The notes beneath the pieces were generated by a model. The model worked only from the letters and a program-made list of their open reading frames with translations. It was not told the DNA's origin and searched no databases. From Ceratotherium simum simum (Eukaryota; Chordata; Mammalia; Perissodactyla; Rhinocerotidae), in assembly GCF_000283155.1 (NCBI RefSeq), contig NW_004454229.1, positions 2,886,519 through 2,950,518 of the forward strand: a stretch of DNA of 64,000 nucleotides, written 5' to 3'. Each line of letters begins with the position of its first letter. Position 1 is the stretch's first letter. The translations under genes and the position numbers were made by a program. This document shows, in pieces, positions 40,240 to 50,744 of the stretch.

Positions 40240-42786
40240 TTTTAAAAATAGACTTTAGTTTTTCAAGCAGTTTTAGGTTTACAGCTAAACTGAGCAGAAA
40301 GTACAGAGGGTTCCCATGTACCTCTGCCCCTGTATACACAGAGCCTCCCCTATTATCAACATCACAAACCAGAGTGATACATTTGTTACAATCAATGAAC
40401 TTTGACACATCATTATCACTCAAAGTCCCTAGTTTACATTAGGATTCATCTTGGTGTTGTATATTCTATGGGTTTTAACAAATGTATAATGACATGTATC
40501 CTCGATTATAGTATCATACAAAATAGTTTCCTTGCCCTAAAAGTCCTCTGTGCTCCACCTATTCATCCCTCCCTCCCCACTAACCTCTGACAACCACTGA
40601 TCCTTTTACTGTCTCCATAGTTTTGCCTTTTCCAGAATGTCATATGGTTGGAATCATACCGTATGTAACCTTTTCAGATAGGCTTTTTTCACTTAGTGAT
40701 ATGCATTTAAGATTCCTCCAGGTTTTTTTATGGCTTGATAGCTCATTTCTTTTTAGTGCTGAGTAAAATTCCATTGTCTGGATATACCACAATTTATCCA
40801 TTCACCTACTGAAAGACACCTTGGTTGCTTCAGGTTTTGGCAATTATGGATAAAGCTGCTATAAACATCTATGTGCAGGTTTTTGTGTGGACATAAGTTT
40901 TCAACTCATTTGGATAAATACCAAAGAGTGCAATTGTTGGATTTTATGGTAAGAGTATGGTTAGTTTAGTACAAAACTGCCAAACTGTCTCCCAAAGTGG
41001 CTATTCCATTTTGCATTCTTACCAGCAGTGATTGAGAGTTCCTATTGCTCTACATCCTCACCAGCATTTGGTGTTGTCAACGTTGTGGATTCTGGCCATT
41101 CTAATAGGCATGTAGTGGTATCTCATTGTTGTTTTAATTTGCAATTCCCTGATAACATATGATGTGGAGCATCTTTTCATATGATATTTGGCATCTGTAT
41201 ATCTTCTTTGGTGAGGTGTCTGTCCAGGTCTTTTGCCCATTTTTTAATTGGGTTGTTCATTTTCTTATTGTTGGTTTTTAAGAGTTCTTTGTATATTTTG
41301 GATAACAGTCTTTTATAGATGTCACTTTTGCAAATATTTTCTCCAGTCTGTGGCTTGTTTTCTCATTCTCTTGACAGTGTCTTTTGCAGAGCAGAAGTTT
41401 TTAATTTTAATGAAGTCCAGCTTATCAATTATTTCTTTCATGGATCATGACTTTGTTATTGTATCTAAAAAGTTATCACCATACAAAGGTCATCTAGATT
41501 TTCTCCTTTGTTTCCTCCTAGGAGTTTAATAGTTTTGCATTTTACACTTAGCTTATTATCCATTTTTGAGTTAATTTTTGTGAAAGGTGTAAGGTCTGCA
41601 TCTAGATTCGTTTTTTGTATGTCACTGTCCAGTTGTTCCAGCACCATTTGTTGAAGAGACTATCTTTGCTCCATTGTATTGCCTTAGCTCCTTTGTCAAA
41701 GATCAACTGTATTTAAGTGGGTCTATTTTGGGGCCCTCTACTCTGTCCCATTGATGTATTTGTCTAGTCTTTTGTCAATACCACACTGTCTTGATTACTG
41801 TAGCTTTATAATAAGTCTTGAATTTGGGTAGGTCAGTGCTCCAACTCTGTTCTTCTCCTTCAATATTTTGTTGGATAATCTGGGTCTTTTGCCTTTCCAT
41901 ATAAACTTTAGAATCAGTTTGTCATTATACACAAAATAACTTTTTGGAATTTTTATTGGGATTGTGTTGAATCTATAGATCAAGTTAGGAAGAACTGACA
42001 ATAGTGAGTCTTCCTATTCATGAACGTGAAATCTCTCTCCATTTAGTTGCTCTTTGATTTCTTTCATCAGAGGTTTATAGTTTTCCTCATATAGATCTTG
42101 TACATATTTTGTTAGATTTATATCTAAGTATTTCCTTTTGGGGGTTGCTATTGTAAATGGTAATATAAATAAAATGTAAATTTTATTTCAAATTCCTCTT
42201 GTTAATTGCTGGTATATAGGAAAGTGATTGACCTTTGTATATTAACCTTGTATCCTGAAACCTTGCTATAGCTGCTTATTAGTTCCAGGAGCTTTTTTGT
42301 AGATTATTGCAGATTTTCTGCATAGATGTTCATGTCATCTGTGAACAAAGACAGTTTTATGTCTTCCTTCCAAATATGTGTACCTTGTATTTCCTTTTCT
42401 TGTCTTATTGCATTGGCTAGGACATCCAGGGTGATGTTGAAAAGGAGTGGTGAGAGAGGACATCCTTGCCTTGTTCCTGATCTTAGCAGGAAAGCTTCAA
42501 GTTTCTCACCATTAAGTATGACATTAGCTGTAGGTTTTTTGTAGATGTTCTTTATTAAGTTAAGAAAGTTTCCCTCTATTCCCAGTTTGCTTGAGAGTTT
42601 TTTATCATGAATGGGTGTTGGATTTTGTCAAATCCTTTTTCTGCATCTGTTGATAGGATTATGTGATTTTTTTCTTTGGTCTGTTGATGTGATGGATTAT
42701 AGTAATTGATTTTCAAATGTTGAATCAGCCTTGCATACCTGGGATAAATCCCACTTAGTCATGGTGTATACAAGCCTCTCAATATT
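40240..42786 (-). mobile_element. L1 LINE, antisense, 5'-truncated, about 2.5 kb
   Basis: A second minus-strand L1 with its own 3' UTR ('caagcagttttaggtttacagc', 'tatggataaagctgctataaac') and the C-terminal part of ORF2. Partial frames keep RFNTIPIKIPKSYFVYNDKL (41,795-42,001) and [20 protein letters not shown] (41,058-41,240). It stops within the reverse-transcriptase region. Its 3' UTR differs from the 36.4-kb copy, so it is a distinct, older-looking insertion and not a duplication. Confidence 0.93.
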
Positions 42787-43275
42787 TTTAAAACATTTTT
42801 ATTATGGACATTTTAAAAAATATACAAAAGTAGGGAGTAGAGTAAACCTGCATGTACCTATCTGCCAGCTTCATCAGTTATCAACCCCTGGCGAGTCTTG
42901 ATTCATCTACATTCCTACCCACTCACCCTTTCCCCAACCGTTGGGTTGTTTGGGTTTTTTAAATCAAATTCCATTCATTTCATCCTTAAATATTTCAACA
43001 TGTATCTAAAAAATAAGAGTTCTTTCTCTGTTTTAAACAAGTACCCTTAACCTACCTTAAAATGTTAACAATTTGTTAGTATCATTAAAAATGCAATCAA
43101 TACACACAAATATTTTAAGTAAACATCTTTATTGATGTATAAAATACATACAGAACATACATTAATCATAAGTATACAGCCTGATGAATTTTCACAAAGC
43201 TCACCACCCATGACCAGCTCCCAGATCGAAATACAGAACATCACAGCACCCCAGAAGCCTCCCTTGCCACAGAGT
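42787..43275 (-). mobile_element. Two antisense L1M 3' UTR fragments
   Basis: 42,787-43,120 shows an L1MC/ME-like antisense end ('tttattatggacattttaaaaaatatacaaaagtag', 'ccagcttcatcagttatcaacc'). 43,125-43,275 starts again ('aacatctttattgatgtataaaatacatac', 'cctgatgaattttcacaaagc'). They are two further truncated insertions in the same orientation. Confidence 0.75.
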
Positions 43276-43374
43276 AAGAGTCGGGCCAGCCTTATGGCTC
43301 TGTGACCCAGCCCTCAGAACATTGATTTCAGATAGAAGCAACACAACAAATACCTCAATTACTTCTCCCATCAG

Positions 43375-43740
43375 TTCAGTTCTTTACCGTTTTTATAGAT
43401 AGGTTTTTAACTACTCCTTGTGTCATTTCATCCTCATATTGACCTCATGAAGTAGGCACAAAGCAGTTCATTATTTCTTCCATTTTACAGATCAAGAAAC
43501 AGGTTTGGAGAAGCAGCGTGTATGCCCAGAGTCACACAGGTAATTAATACTCAGTAGAGAGAAAGGAAGGAACTTGTATGTACCAGGTACTTTGTATAAT
43601 TTATGTTATGTAAACCTCACAACAGCCCCAAAGGAAGCTGAGGCCCAGAGGGGTTTGGTAATTCGCCAAGGTCACACAGCTGGTGAGCAGCGGAAGCTGG
43701 GACCTGAATGCAGGTCTACTGGAGTTGAAAACCCAGCACC
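43375..43740 (-). mobile_element. Two antisense MIR SINEs in tandem
   Basis: First (about 43,380-43,560): 'catcctcatattgacctcatgaagtagg', 'ttttacagatcaagaaacagg'. Second (43,570-43,740): 'aacctcacaacagccccaaaggaagctgaggcccagagggg', 'aggtcacacagctggtgagc'. Confidence 0.85.
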
Positions 43741-44025
43741 ACCCACCCCACCCCGGGGCCATCCCTCCTCTAGAATCTGAGACTGAGCCTCACCCACAGT
43801 CATTGGTGGCACCCCACCCCCTTTCAGTGAGCATGCCCATTCCGTTCACTTCAACACAGTCACTGATACCTGCTCTCCTCACAACCACACGAGTGGATTC
43901 CCAGTGTCCGGCACCAGACCCTTCCCAGAGCACTGAGATTTGTGGACCAGAAGGACAATTCCCACCTTCTGACCCCCAGAGGCAGGCAGAGGCAGGGAGA
44001 AGAGGGTCTCCACAGCACCATCTGT
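43741..44025. other. Unassigned C-rich sequence
   Basis: Start of long plus-strand frames (43,683-44,246 and 43,942-44,547) that owe their length to C/T-rich composition. No domain. Confidence 0.5.
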
Positions 44026-44029
44026 CTGA

Positions 44030-44290
44030 CACCTTCCCTCCTGCTCCACTCCTCCTTCCTTCCCCTCCATTCCTGCCCCCTCCCAGTTCCTCCTCATTTC
44101 CCCTCCCCCACCATACCCTCCTCTCCCCGCTTCAGTTCACTCTTCTCTCTCCCCCTCCTGTTTCTTTCCCCTTCCTCCCTCTTCCCCCTCTCTCCTCCTT
44201 TCCTACCCTCCACCCCACAGTTGCCCCCACCCACCATCCCTATTGACAAACTTCCCATCCCCTCCCCATCCCAGTGTCTCCAACAAGTGA
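44030..44290 (+). repeat. Polypyrimidine (C/T) tract
   Basis: About 200 bases are nearly all C and T in repeated ccctcc and tcctcc units, with short interruptions. It could form triplex-prone DNA; it does not encode a credible protein. Confidence 0.9.
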
Positions 44291-44509
44291 GGGGAAAAAA
44301 TTTAAAGTCAAGCCTCAGAAGAAAAAGACAAAGAAGGCAGGCGGAAATTAAAGTGGCTCCTGCACCACAGAGTTTGTGCTGCCTCCCAGATCAGTGCCGG
44401 CAGGGAGGCCACTTTGGACACTGTCATCCTCTCAGTTTCTTATCACCAGCGACCTGTGACCAGCCCTACCAAAAACCAGAGAGGAGAGAAAAGGAAGAAA
44501 ACAGAAAGA

Positions 44510-44705
44510 AACACAGGTGTGGGAGTAGGTCTGCGGGATGTGAGTAATATCACTTAATTTTAGCCGCCTCTAATTTCCCATCTTGTCATCGCATGCAATT
44601 TCTTCTTCCTGCCCCTCCCCGTGCCCAGCTGAACGATGATTTCCAAATTAGTGGCTCACTCTGGCCTTATCATATAATAAATCTGTGGGCAGCACACTTC
44701 TCTCA
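44510..44705. promoter_or_regulatory. Repeat-free patch; possible conserved element
   Basis: 'gagtaatatcacttaattttagc', 'ctctaatttcccatcttgtcatcgcatgcaatttc' and 'ccttatcatataataaatc' are unique, with homeodomain and GATA-like cores. No repeat recognised. Confidence 0.3.
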
Positions 44706-44764
44706 TGAGAGACACCAAATAAGACAGTGCACTGAAATGGAGGAAAGGGAGATGAGGGGTGCTT

Positions 44765-44955
44765 GTCGCCTTTAGCCACGTGACCTTCAGTAAGTTATGT
44801 AGCCTCTGTGGGTGTCGGCTTCCTCATCTCTAGAGTGGGGATAGGTAGCAGCTGCCTCATAAGCTTGATGGAGATTAAAGGAGTTAATGCCTGTAAAGCA
44901 CCTCTAGTGCCAGGCTCATCCTCAGTGCTCAGAAAATGCTAACTAATGTTATCAT
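44765..44955 (+). mobile_element. MIR SINE
   Basis: 'cacgtgaccttcagtaagttatgtagcctctg', 'cttcctcatctctagagtggggata' and 'gccaggctcatcctcagtgctcag' are sense MIR. Confidence 0.85.
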
Positions 44956-44984
44956 GATCGACGCATCCCCAGCCGCAGCTCCAC

Positions 44985-45350
44985 CAAGGCTCTGTCCATC
45001 TGAAGCACACTGGCTGCCCCTGGGGTTGCAGAGCTGCTGTCTCAACACTCAGGTTTCCCTTACGTCACGACTGCAGCACACCTTCCATGCCTCTGGGTTT
45101 TACATGTGCTATTTGCCCGGAGCACTCTTTTCTTCCTCTTTCTCCTTTTGGAAAACTCCTGTGCATCTTCAAGACCCAGCTCAAATGTCACCTCCTCTGT
45201 GAAGCCTTCCTGACTCCCCAGACCATTAGTCCCTCTCTGCTCAGTGTACCCCTGGCTTGTTGTGCAGAATCTTTACTTCAGGAAACCGAAGGACTCACTG
45301 AGTCCGAAGTGTTTTAGTATCTGCTCAGCCACGTCCAGGGCAGGTGGTCA
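44985..45350 (+). mobile_element. L2 LINE 3' region
   Basis: 'tgcatcttcaagacccagctcaaatgtcacctcctctgtgaagccttcctgactcccc' is one of the clearest L2 signatures in the window. Confidence 0.93.
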
Positions 45351-45725
45351 GTACATGTTTCCTGTGTGGAGCTCAGACACCAGGCCCCTAGAGGAGGGGC
45401 ATCAAGTGTCGACTCCTCAGCCAACATTCCACCGCAGGTAGTTACTCATGACCCACTGTGAGCCAAGAACCAAGGGCTGAGTCCTTTAAGTTTTAATCTA
45501 CAGCTGAAGAATTACTTATGTCAAGAAATGGTCTATACCACAACATTGCAAACCTCAAAAATGTCAGGCGTTTGGTAGGAAACGGGACTCACAACGTCCT
45601 CACCCCTAGAGTGTCTTTATTCTGTTCAGCCTGCCTTCCAAGTCAGTAGACACACACGGAGAGAGAGACAATACAGAAATACAGCAAACCCAAGCTAGAT
45701 GCAGCCCAGCTGTCACCAGAGGGGA
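45351..45725. other. Unassigned sequence
   Basis: No recognised repeat or gene. A short gagaga run lies near 45,660. Confidence 0.5.
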
Positions 45726-45727
45726 TA

Positions 45728-45915
45728 AAAACCAGCATCTACTGAGTATCCACTGGTTGCTGGAACTTTACATTCCTTATTTCATGTCATGCCTATAAGG
45801 CAGGGACTATTACCTGCTCCCCGATAAGAAAAGTGAAGCTCAGAGGCGTGAAGTGACCTTCCCAGCCCCACAGTCAAAAGCGGCAGGTCTGAGACGGCAG
45901 CCCAGTAGTGTCTCA
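45728..45915 (-). mobile_element. MIR SINE, antisense
   Basis: 'agcatctactgagtatccactggttgctgg', 'gcctataaggcagggactattacc' and 'gaagctcagaggcgtgaagtgacc' are in minus-strand MIR order. Confidence 0.85.
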
Positions 45916-46350
45916 GGGGCAGACGCGTGCCTGTCTCTCTGCGCCGCTGCCGCCGTCCCGAGACGGGGGGCCGTCCCATGAGCTCCCCTCCCCCGCGGTG
46001 CCTTGGCTTCTTCCTGACTTGCCTTCCCGGTTCTGAGGACACATTCACTCCCGAGGTTATTTGTGAGCTCACATTAATCAGAGATCGGCTTATCGGTCCA
46101 CATATCTTATGACTTTGCAGCAACCACAAAGAAAGGGGGGGAAAAGGCCTTCCACGTAGTCAAAGCTCTCGGTCACGCAGGCCACGTCTGCTCCGCAGGG
46201 CGCGAGCGAGTTACCACAGACATGCCGTCAGGGGTGCAGTGAGCCTCAGAGAGGGCTCACGTGGGCGAGAGGAAGAGGAAGGTCTGCTGCACGCCACGGC
46301 AGCCCCGTCGGTAACCGGGCGCCCCACGAGCTCGAAGGCGCATAGCCGAA
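45916..46350. promoter_or_regulatory. CpG-rich patch, weaker candidate island
   Basis: CpGs are frequent ('gcgccgctgccgccgtcccgag', 'gcagggcgcgagcgag', 'ggtaaccgggcgcc') but density drops in the middle. No promoter motif set as clear as at 32.6 kb. The interval 46,045-46,110 has an AT-rich unique core with two close GAT/ATC half-sites. Confidence 0.4.
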
Positions 46351-46637
46351 GATGGACGCTGAATTTCGTCCCTGTAGAAGGCAGGTTAAAAAGGGGACAT
46401 CGATATTTTAGCCTTTTACCTCAGGCTCTGCCATTAAAGAATCACCACCTCTTTCGGCATCTTTCCATTTTTTGAGATGATATCCAACCTGAAAAACCTC
46501 TCCCCAATCTCTAAGGCCTCCCCCCACGCCCAGTTCTAAAAATAACAGCACAGAAACAGCTCCGCCCAGCTTGCCGCCTCTCCCCCCGCCACCCACCTGA
46601 AATAGCAAAGATTTTATGCAGCTGTAAAGGTGTTTGC

Positions 46638-46680
46638 TGTTTAGATGACAACTCAGGTAGAATCCATTAGTATCTAAACA
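46638..46680. repeat. Inverted repeat, 9-bp arms, 25-nt spacer
   Basis: TGTTTAGAT (46,638-46,646) pairs with ATCTAAACA (46,672-46,680). Confidence 0.9.
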
Positions 46681-46821
46681 TCTTTCAGTTGGAAGCCTCC
46701 CGCTCCAAGGGACAGCGGAACTGCACAGTGACAGACCGTGCCTTTTTATTTTGTTATTTACATAGAGCAAATGCGCAGTGTACACGGCCCTTGCAAATAG
46801 CGCTAATCTGCAGGGAGCAGG

Positions 46822-46835
46822 CATCACGTGTGATG
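46822..46835. promoter_or_regulatory. E-box palindrome
   Basis: CATCACGTGTGATG: arms CATCAC and GTGATG are complementary around GT, and the E-box CACGTG sits at 46,825-46,830. Confidence 0.55.
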
Positions 46836-47069
46836 TTGCTGGCTTCCCTGCCAGGCCGGGGGAGGGGGGGGGGCATCCTGGGGATGGGGAATGATGACTC
46901 CAGAAGACCCCAGCCTCCTTCTCTTGGCCCCTGGGGACGCTCATGATTTCTTTTTGGTGGCACTCAGAGCTTTCCGGCTGCCCCTGCCAGCACCATGAGC
47001 TAGGAGGTCACTCGAGTTCTCTGCCCCTGAAGCTGCTGCCCTCACCCATGTGAATCCTGGACCAGACCA

Positions 47070-47235
47070 AAGGAAAGATTTAGGGACTGAAGTTCCAACC
47101 CCAGCTCTGCTAGCTATAGCTGTGTGACCTTGGGGAGGTGACTTACCCTCTCTGAACTTCAGCTCCTTTAGGTGTAAACTGTGGGCCTCCAGATTGCTCC
47201 AGTTCTCATTAATGGGTTTCCACTGAGCACTGGTG
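47070..47235 (+). mobile_element. MIR3-like SINE
   Basis: 'ccaaccccagctctgctagc', 'agctgtgtgaccttggggaggtgacttaccctctctgaacttcagctcc', then a 'gggcctccagattgctccagttctc' 3' end fit MIR/MIR3. Confidence 0.85.
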
Positions 47236-47540
47236 CCATTCCCTTTAGGAACCTGGGATGAGCGTTTGCTAGAGGGCTGGGTTAGAAGACATTTCAGGGT
47301 CCCTGCTCAGAAGTGCTTTCCTCCACTGAAGACAGATGGCTGAGGCCAGCTCCTGCCTCTCCTGGACACCCTTCCCAGAGTCCAGAGACAGCCGTGGTCC
47401 CCTTTCCTCAATTCAAGTCCTTAATATTAGTGTCCTGAAGTCAAAGTTTTCTTTACTGGGGAAAATCCCAAAAGGTCAGTGCATCTCCATGAAAATGGAA
47501 TCTTAGTGAGCCATCCTAAGGCCCACACCACACCCACCCC
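47236..47540. other. Unassigned sequence
   Basis: No recognised repeat or gene. Confidence 0.5.
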
Positions 47541-47544
47541 AAGC

Positions 47545-47805
47545 GCCACAGTTAATAGAACCAGTGCTCACTAGGGCCAGGCCCTGGACTGGGCCTGTTA
47601 CGTGGAACAGCTCATTTTATTCTTTGTGTCTCCCTGTGACTAGGCAGCTGCCTTTTACAGGTGAGGAAACCAAGGCATAGAGGACAGAGTGGCTAACTCT
47701 GTCTGGGGGAATGAAGGAAGACATCCTGGAGGAGGTGGCTTGGAAGCTCCAGCTTGCCAGAGAAGAAGGGGAGGGTCTTCCAGGCAGACAGGACAGGGTT
47801 TCACG
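47545..47805 (-). mobile_element. MIR (-) followed by L2 (-)
   Basis: 47,545-47,695 is an antisense MIR ('ttttacaggtgaggaaaccaaggcatagagg'). 47,696-47,805 continues as antisense L2 ('gaaggaagacatcctggaggaggtggcttgg', 'gagggtcttccaggcagacagg'). Confidence 0.7.
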
Positions 47806-48680
47806 TCTCCCTCCCCCCTGACCCCTACTGCCTTTGTAGCCGAGGGGCTGAAGTTCATAAGTTGTTTTTAAGGTTCAGGTCCCAGGTTGTGAGCCAGGCC
47901 CTGGCAGAAGCAAAGGTTCTTATCTGTGTGCCCATTTACTTATTGAGTTAGTGTGAGCTGAAAACACAATCTCTCCCAGTGCAGTTTACCCATAAATTAT
48001 AGAGTTTCCTTCTTCAAGGAACAGGCTATATTCCTAGTTCTGTTGAAGCAACTTCTGTGCTCTCCAGAGGGGTGCCTCGGGTCCTCAGGCCACAGTTCTT
48101 GCTGAGCCGGAGGCTGCTTTACCGGAGAGGGAGCAGCAGCCTGCCCCGCCTGGCAGGCACTCTTTGAGGAGAGGAACCGGGAGAGGGGAGAGCCGTGCCG
48201 GTGCGGGCACAGGGAGAGAGGTGACAGCGCAGGCACAGGCCCTGCTCCCCGCCTACCTAGGGAGAGAGCTGAGCCCATCTCCTTCCTACAAAGATAAGGA
48301 AGCGGGGCGGCATGAGAGGCCTAGGCCTGCCCACAGGACGGGGTCCTTGGCCCACAGTCAGAGCAACGACAACATCAGCTCCAGCCGGGGTTTCTGTACT
48401 TGTTGCAGGGTGAGAAGAGGCAGGGACCTCAGTCAAAGGATGTGACCATGGCAGACAGACATATGCCCCTCCTGCTAAAAGCTGAGTTGGCTCAAGATGG
48501 AGTGGCCTGGACCTGCATTTTGGGGATGTCTCAGCCCAGCTGCAGGACTGGAGAGGCAGTGAGAGAACTGATGCAGATGGGAGACACTGGGGAAAGGATG
48601 GGAAGGAGGTTCTATCAGGAAAGGTTCCCACCTGCCTTCTCATCTGCCCAAACTTCTGTGACCTGTGACTTCTTATAACT
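47806..48680. other. Unassigned sequence, GC-rich in part
   Basis: No repeat or gene recognised. 48,090-48,320 is GC-rich with scattered CpGs. A 149-codon minus frame (48,257-48,706) has no domain. Confidence 0.45.
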
Positions 48681-48689
48681 CCTAAGGAG

Positions 48690-49080
48690 TGCCTGAATGT
48701 ATTCAAGTTTTATAGCTGCCAAGTTAGATAAATCCTGAAATCTCAGTGGCTTAACACAATAGAAGTTTAGTTCCTGCTCACATTCCTGGCTGGACAACCT
48801 TCCACATGCTCATTCAAGGACCCAGGCTCCTTCCATATTGTGGCTCTGCCCACTGATAGGTCCTTGGTATGCTTTCCATTCAGTCAGGAGATGGAAAAAG
48901 AAAGGGCATGGAGGATTCCATGGGAGGTTTCACAGCCAGGCCTGGCACTGGTGGCCTACATCACTTCCACCCACCTTTCTTGGCCAGAACTCAGCCTCAT
49001 GGCCACACCTAACTACAAGGGAGGCTAGAGAAACAGTCTGTGTGCCCAGGAGGAGAGGGAAACGGGTTTGGTAAACAACA
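48690..49080 (+). mobile_element. LTR-like old repeat
   Basis: 'ctgaaatctcagtggcttaacacaatagaagtttagttcc', 'gacccaggctccttccatattgtggctctgcc', 'gaggattccatgggaggttt' and 'catggccacacctaactacaagggaggc' form a module I recognise as a common mammalian repeat, probably an LTR read antisense. I cannot name it. Confidence 0.5.
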
Positions 49081-49099
49081 AGCCAGTTTTTGTCACTTC

Positions 49100-49260
49100 A
49101 GATCACCTCTCAATGCTTAGAATCACAGAACCTTAGAATCACAGACCCACAGAATGTTAGGACCATGAATTCAGAGAATCTTAAAAATATGAAATCATAG
49201 AACTTTCAAGTCCCATAATCATAGAATCTTGAAATAACACAATCCTAGACTCTGAGGAGT
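49100..49260 (-). mobile_element. L3/CR1-like octamer-rich tail, antisense
   Basis: Variants of 'agaatcaca/agaatctta' recur about eight times. Antisense octamers of this type form the 3' tail of CR1/L3 LINEs. Confidence 0.5.
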
Positions 49261-49274
49261 TGGCTGTGGGTGTG

Positions 49275-49610
49275 TCCATCTCCTCCATCAGAGTATAAGT
49301 TTCTTGAGGGACGGAGCATATCTTCCACAACTCCATATCCCCTCAGCACCCCCACACTAATCGTAATAATAGTAATGCTAGTAGTGGTTGCAGAAAGAGA
49401 CACAGTGCCAACCACGTGCCAGACACCATTCTAAGTGCTTTGAATATTTTAGTTCATTTACATCTCACAACAGCCCTATGAGGTAGGACTATTATTATCC
49501 CCAATTAACAGATGAGAAAACTGAGGCAGAGAGGCTAAGGAATTAACCCGGGGTCAGACAGCTAGTAAGCATTCAATAAATATTTGTTGATGTGTAAATG
49601 TTGAACTAAT
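49275..49610. mobile_element. L2 3' end (+) with antisense MIR inside
   Basis: 49,280-49,345 has sense L2 ('gagtataagtttcttgagggacgg'). 49,385-49,568 is an antisense MIR ('cacgtgccagacaccattctaagtgc', 'acagatgagaaaactgaggcagagagg'). Then 'attcaataaatatttgttgatg' gives the L2 terminus. Confidence 0.75.
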
Positions 49611-49614
49611 GTAA

Positions 49615-50060
49615 ATTGCTATGCAAACCTGACTGTTTCCTTTCACTTTTTCTCTCAATTACAAAGTCGAAAGACAGTGAGTTGTCAGGGCATAATTGAA
49701 ACATAGAAGAGACCCACAGATGGAAAACAACTCACTTTGTCGTTTGCTCCCCAAACTTCTGACAGGAATTCCCCTTCACAACCGGAAAATTGGCACGACC
49801 ATGAATTTCTGGGAGGGGGTTTGAAGCAGGAGATATGGGAGGCTTATCCATCGGCTCACTGTGGCGGCCTTGCCTTCTCCATCTAATTAACAACAAACCA
49901 GACGCCCCAACACAATCCGCTTCTACATCTGTAACACGCTGACAATCTAAAAATGCCAGCCTCCTCCTTGTGTGTCAGCTAAATGTCACTGGCGACATTT
50001 GATGCAATTCAGAGATGAAAGTAAATCCAATATTGTCGCTGACTAAATAACCACAGGCCC
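49615..50060. promoter_or_regulatory. Best enhancer-like repeat-free block
   Basis: About 445 bp of unique, mixed AT/GC sequence without any recognised transposon. Carries TAATTA (49,884-49,889), a perfect 7-bp-arm inverted repeat at 49,981-50,000 and many short homeodomain-like cores. Texture resembles deeply conserved developmental non-coding elements. No coding frame. Confidence 0.4.
49981..50000. repeat. Inverted repeat, 7-bp arms, 6-nt spacer
   Basis: AAATGTC and GACATTT are exact complements around actggc. Confidence 0.9.
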
Positions 50061-50340
50061 AATCAGGGGGCCCCAGGCCCCAGAGCAGTATGGGGAGAGG
50101 AGGCAGGGCAGCAGGAAGGCGGGGGAGACTGCTCCTCCGAGATGAGCCAACCCCCAGCTGCCCACGGAGAGGAAACCCCACTTGCCGGCCCACTCTGCTC
50201 AGGAGGGTCAGGATTTGCAACCCCTGAAGCTACCCGGTTAGGCCCAGAGGGCTGCTTGCCCTCTCTGAGCCTCAACTTCTTCACCTGTTAAGGGAGCAGG
50301 GGCAAAACATGGCCTCTAGGGAAGCACTGATGCTGCTCTG
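50061..50340. other. Unassigned sequence
   Basis: GC-richer. 'ttgccctctctgagcctcaacttcttcacctgttaaggg' near 50,256 looks like a sense MIR core fragment. Confidence 0.45.
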
Positions 50341-50344
50341 ATGT

Positions 50345-50575
50345 TCACAAATTCCTTCATTCAGTCATCCCCTATTTCCTGAGCAGCTGTCATGTGACAG
50401 ACACAGGCCTAGATACTGGGGACCCGGCACTCTCTTAACCAGTCATCCTCTCTGCTAGGGGATAAGCATCGTGAAGGTAGGTACCAGCTCACTCTTGCTC
50501 ACCTTTGTACCCTCCTAGCCTGGCCCACATAGGTGCTCAGTAGATATGTGTGGAATGAAGGAATGAGTCTACTCG
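50345..50575. mobile_element. L2 fragments, antisense then sense
   Basis: 50,350-50,450: antisense ('cctatttcctgagcagctgtcatgtgacagacacagg'). 50,455-50,575: sense 3' end ('gcctggcccacataggtgctcagtagatatgtgtgg'). Confidence 0.75.
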
Positions 50576-50744
50576 TGTGGCTTCCCACTAGCCAGGGAGC
50601 TCCTTGGGAAGCTGTGTAGTCCTCAAGGGCAGGCATTAAGTATCACTTATCTCCTGATGCCCAGTTCCCAGGAGAGCAATGACAACCTTGATGCAAACTG
50701 TACCAGTTCCCAGCATGTGGGATGCTTCTCTGTGGCGCCCAGTC
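50576..50744. other. Unassigned sequence
   Basis: Short stretch between L2 and L1M. 'tccttgggaagctgtgtagtcctcaagggcagg' near 50,600 may be another L2 scrap. Confidence 0.45.

Larger units (their letters stand above)
46400..46860. promoter_or_regulatory. Repeat-free block with hairpin and E-box palindrome; enhancer candidate
   Basis: Unique for about 450 bp. Contains a 9-bp inverted repeat (46,638-46,680), a near-perfect palindrome around CACGTG (46,822-46,835), and AT-rich sequence set in C-rich flanks. No coding potential; a minus-strand 178-codon frame spans it without a domain. Confidence 0.35.

Noticed and set aside
36384..42786. Segmental duplication of one L1
   Set aside because: The two long L1s have different 3' UTRs and diverged coding parts, so they are independent insertions.
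43683..44547. Two long plus-strand frames (187 and 201 codons)
   Set aside because: They are produced by the C/T tract; low-complexity Pro/Ser/Leu product.
46638..46680. microRNA precursor
   Set aside because: Only nine paired bases per arm and a long loop; the stem is too short for a typical pre-miRNA.
46408..46944. 178-codon minus-strand frame
   Set aside because: Lies over the enhancer-like block and a G-rich run; no domain and no conserved start context.
49100..49260. Tandem minisatellite of agaatcaca units
   Set aside because: Irregular octamers fit an antisense L3/CR1 tail better than a true minisatellite.
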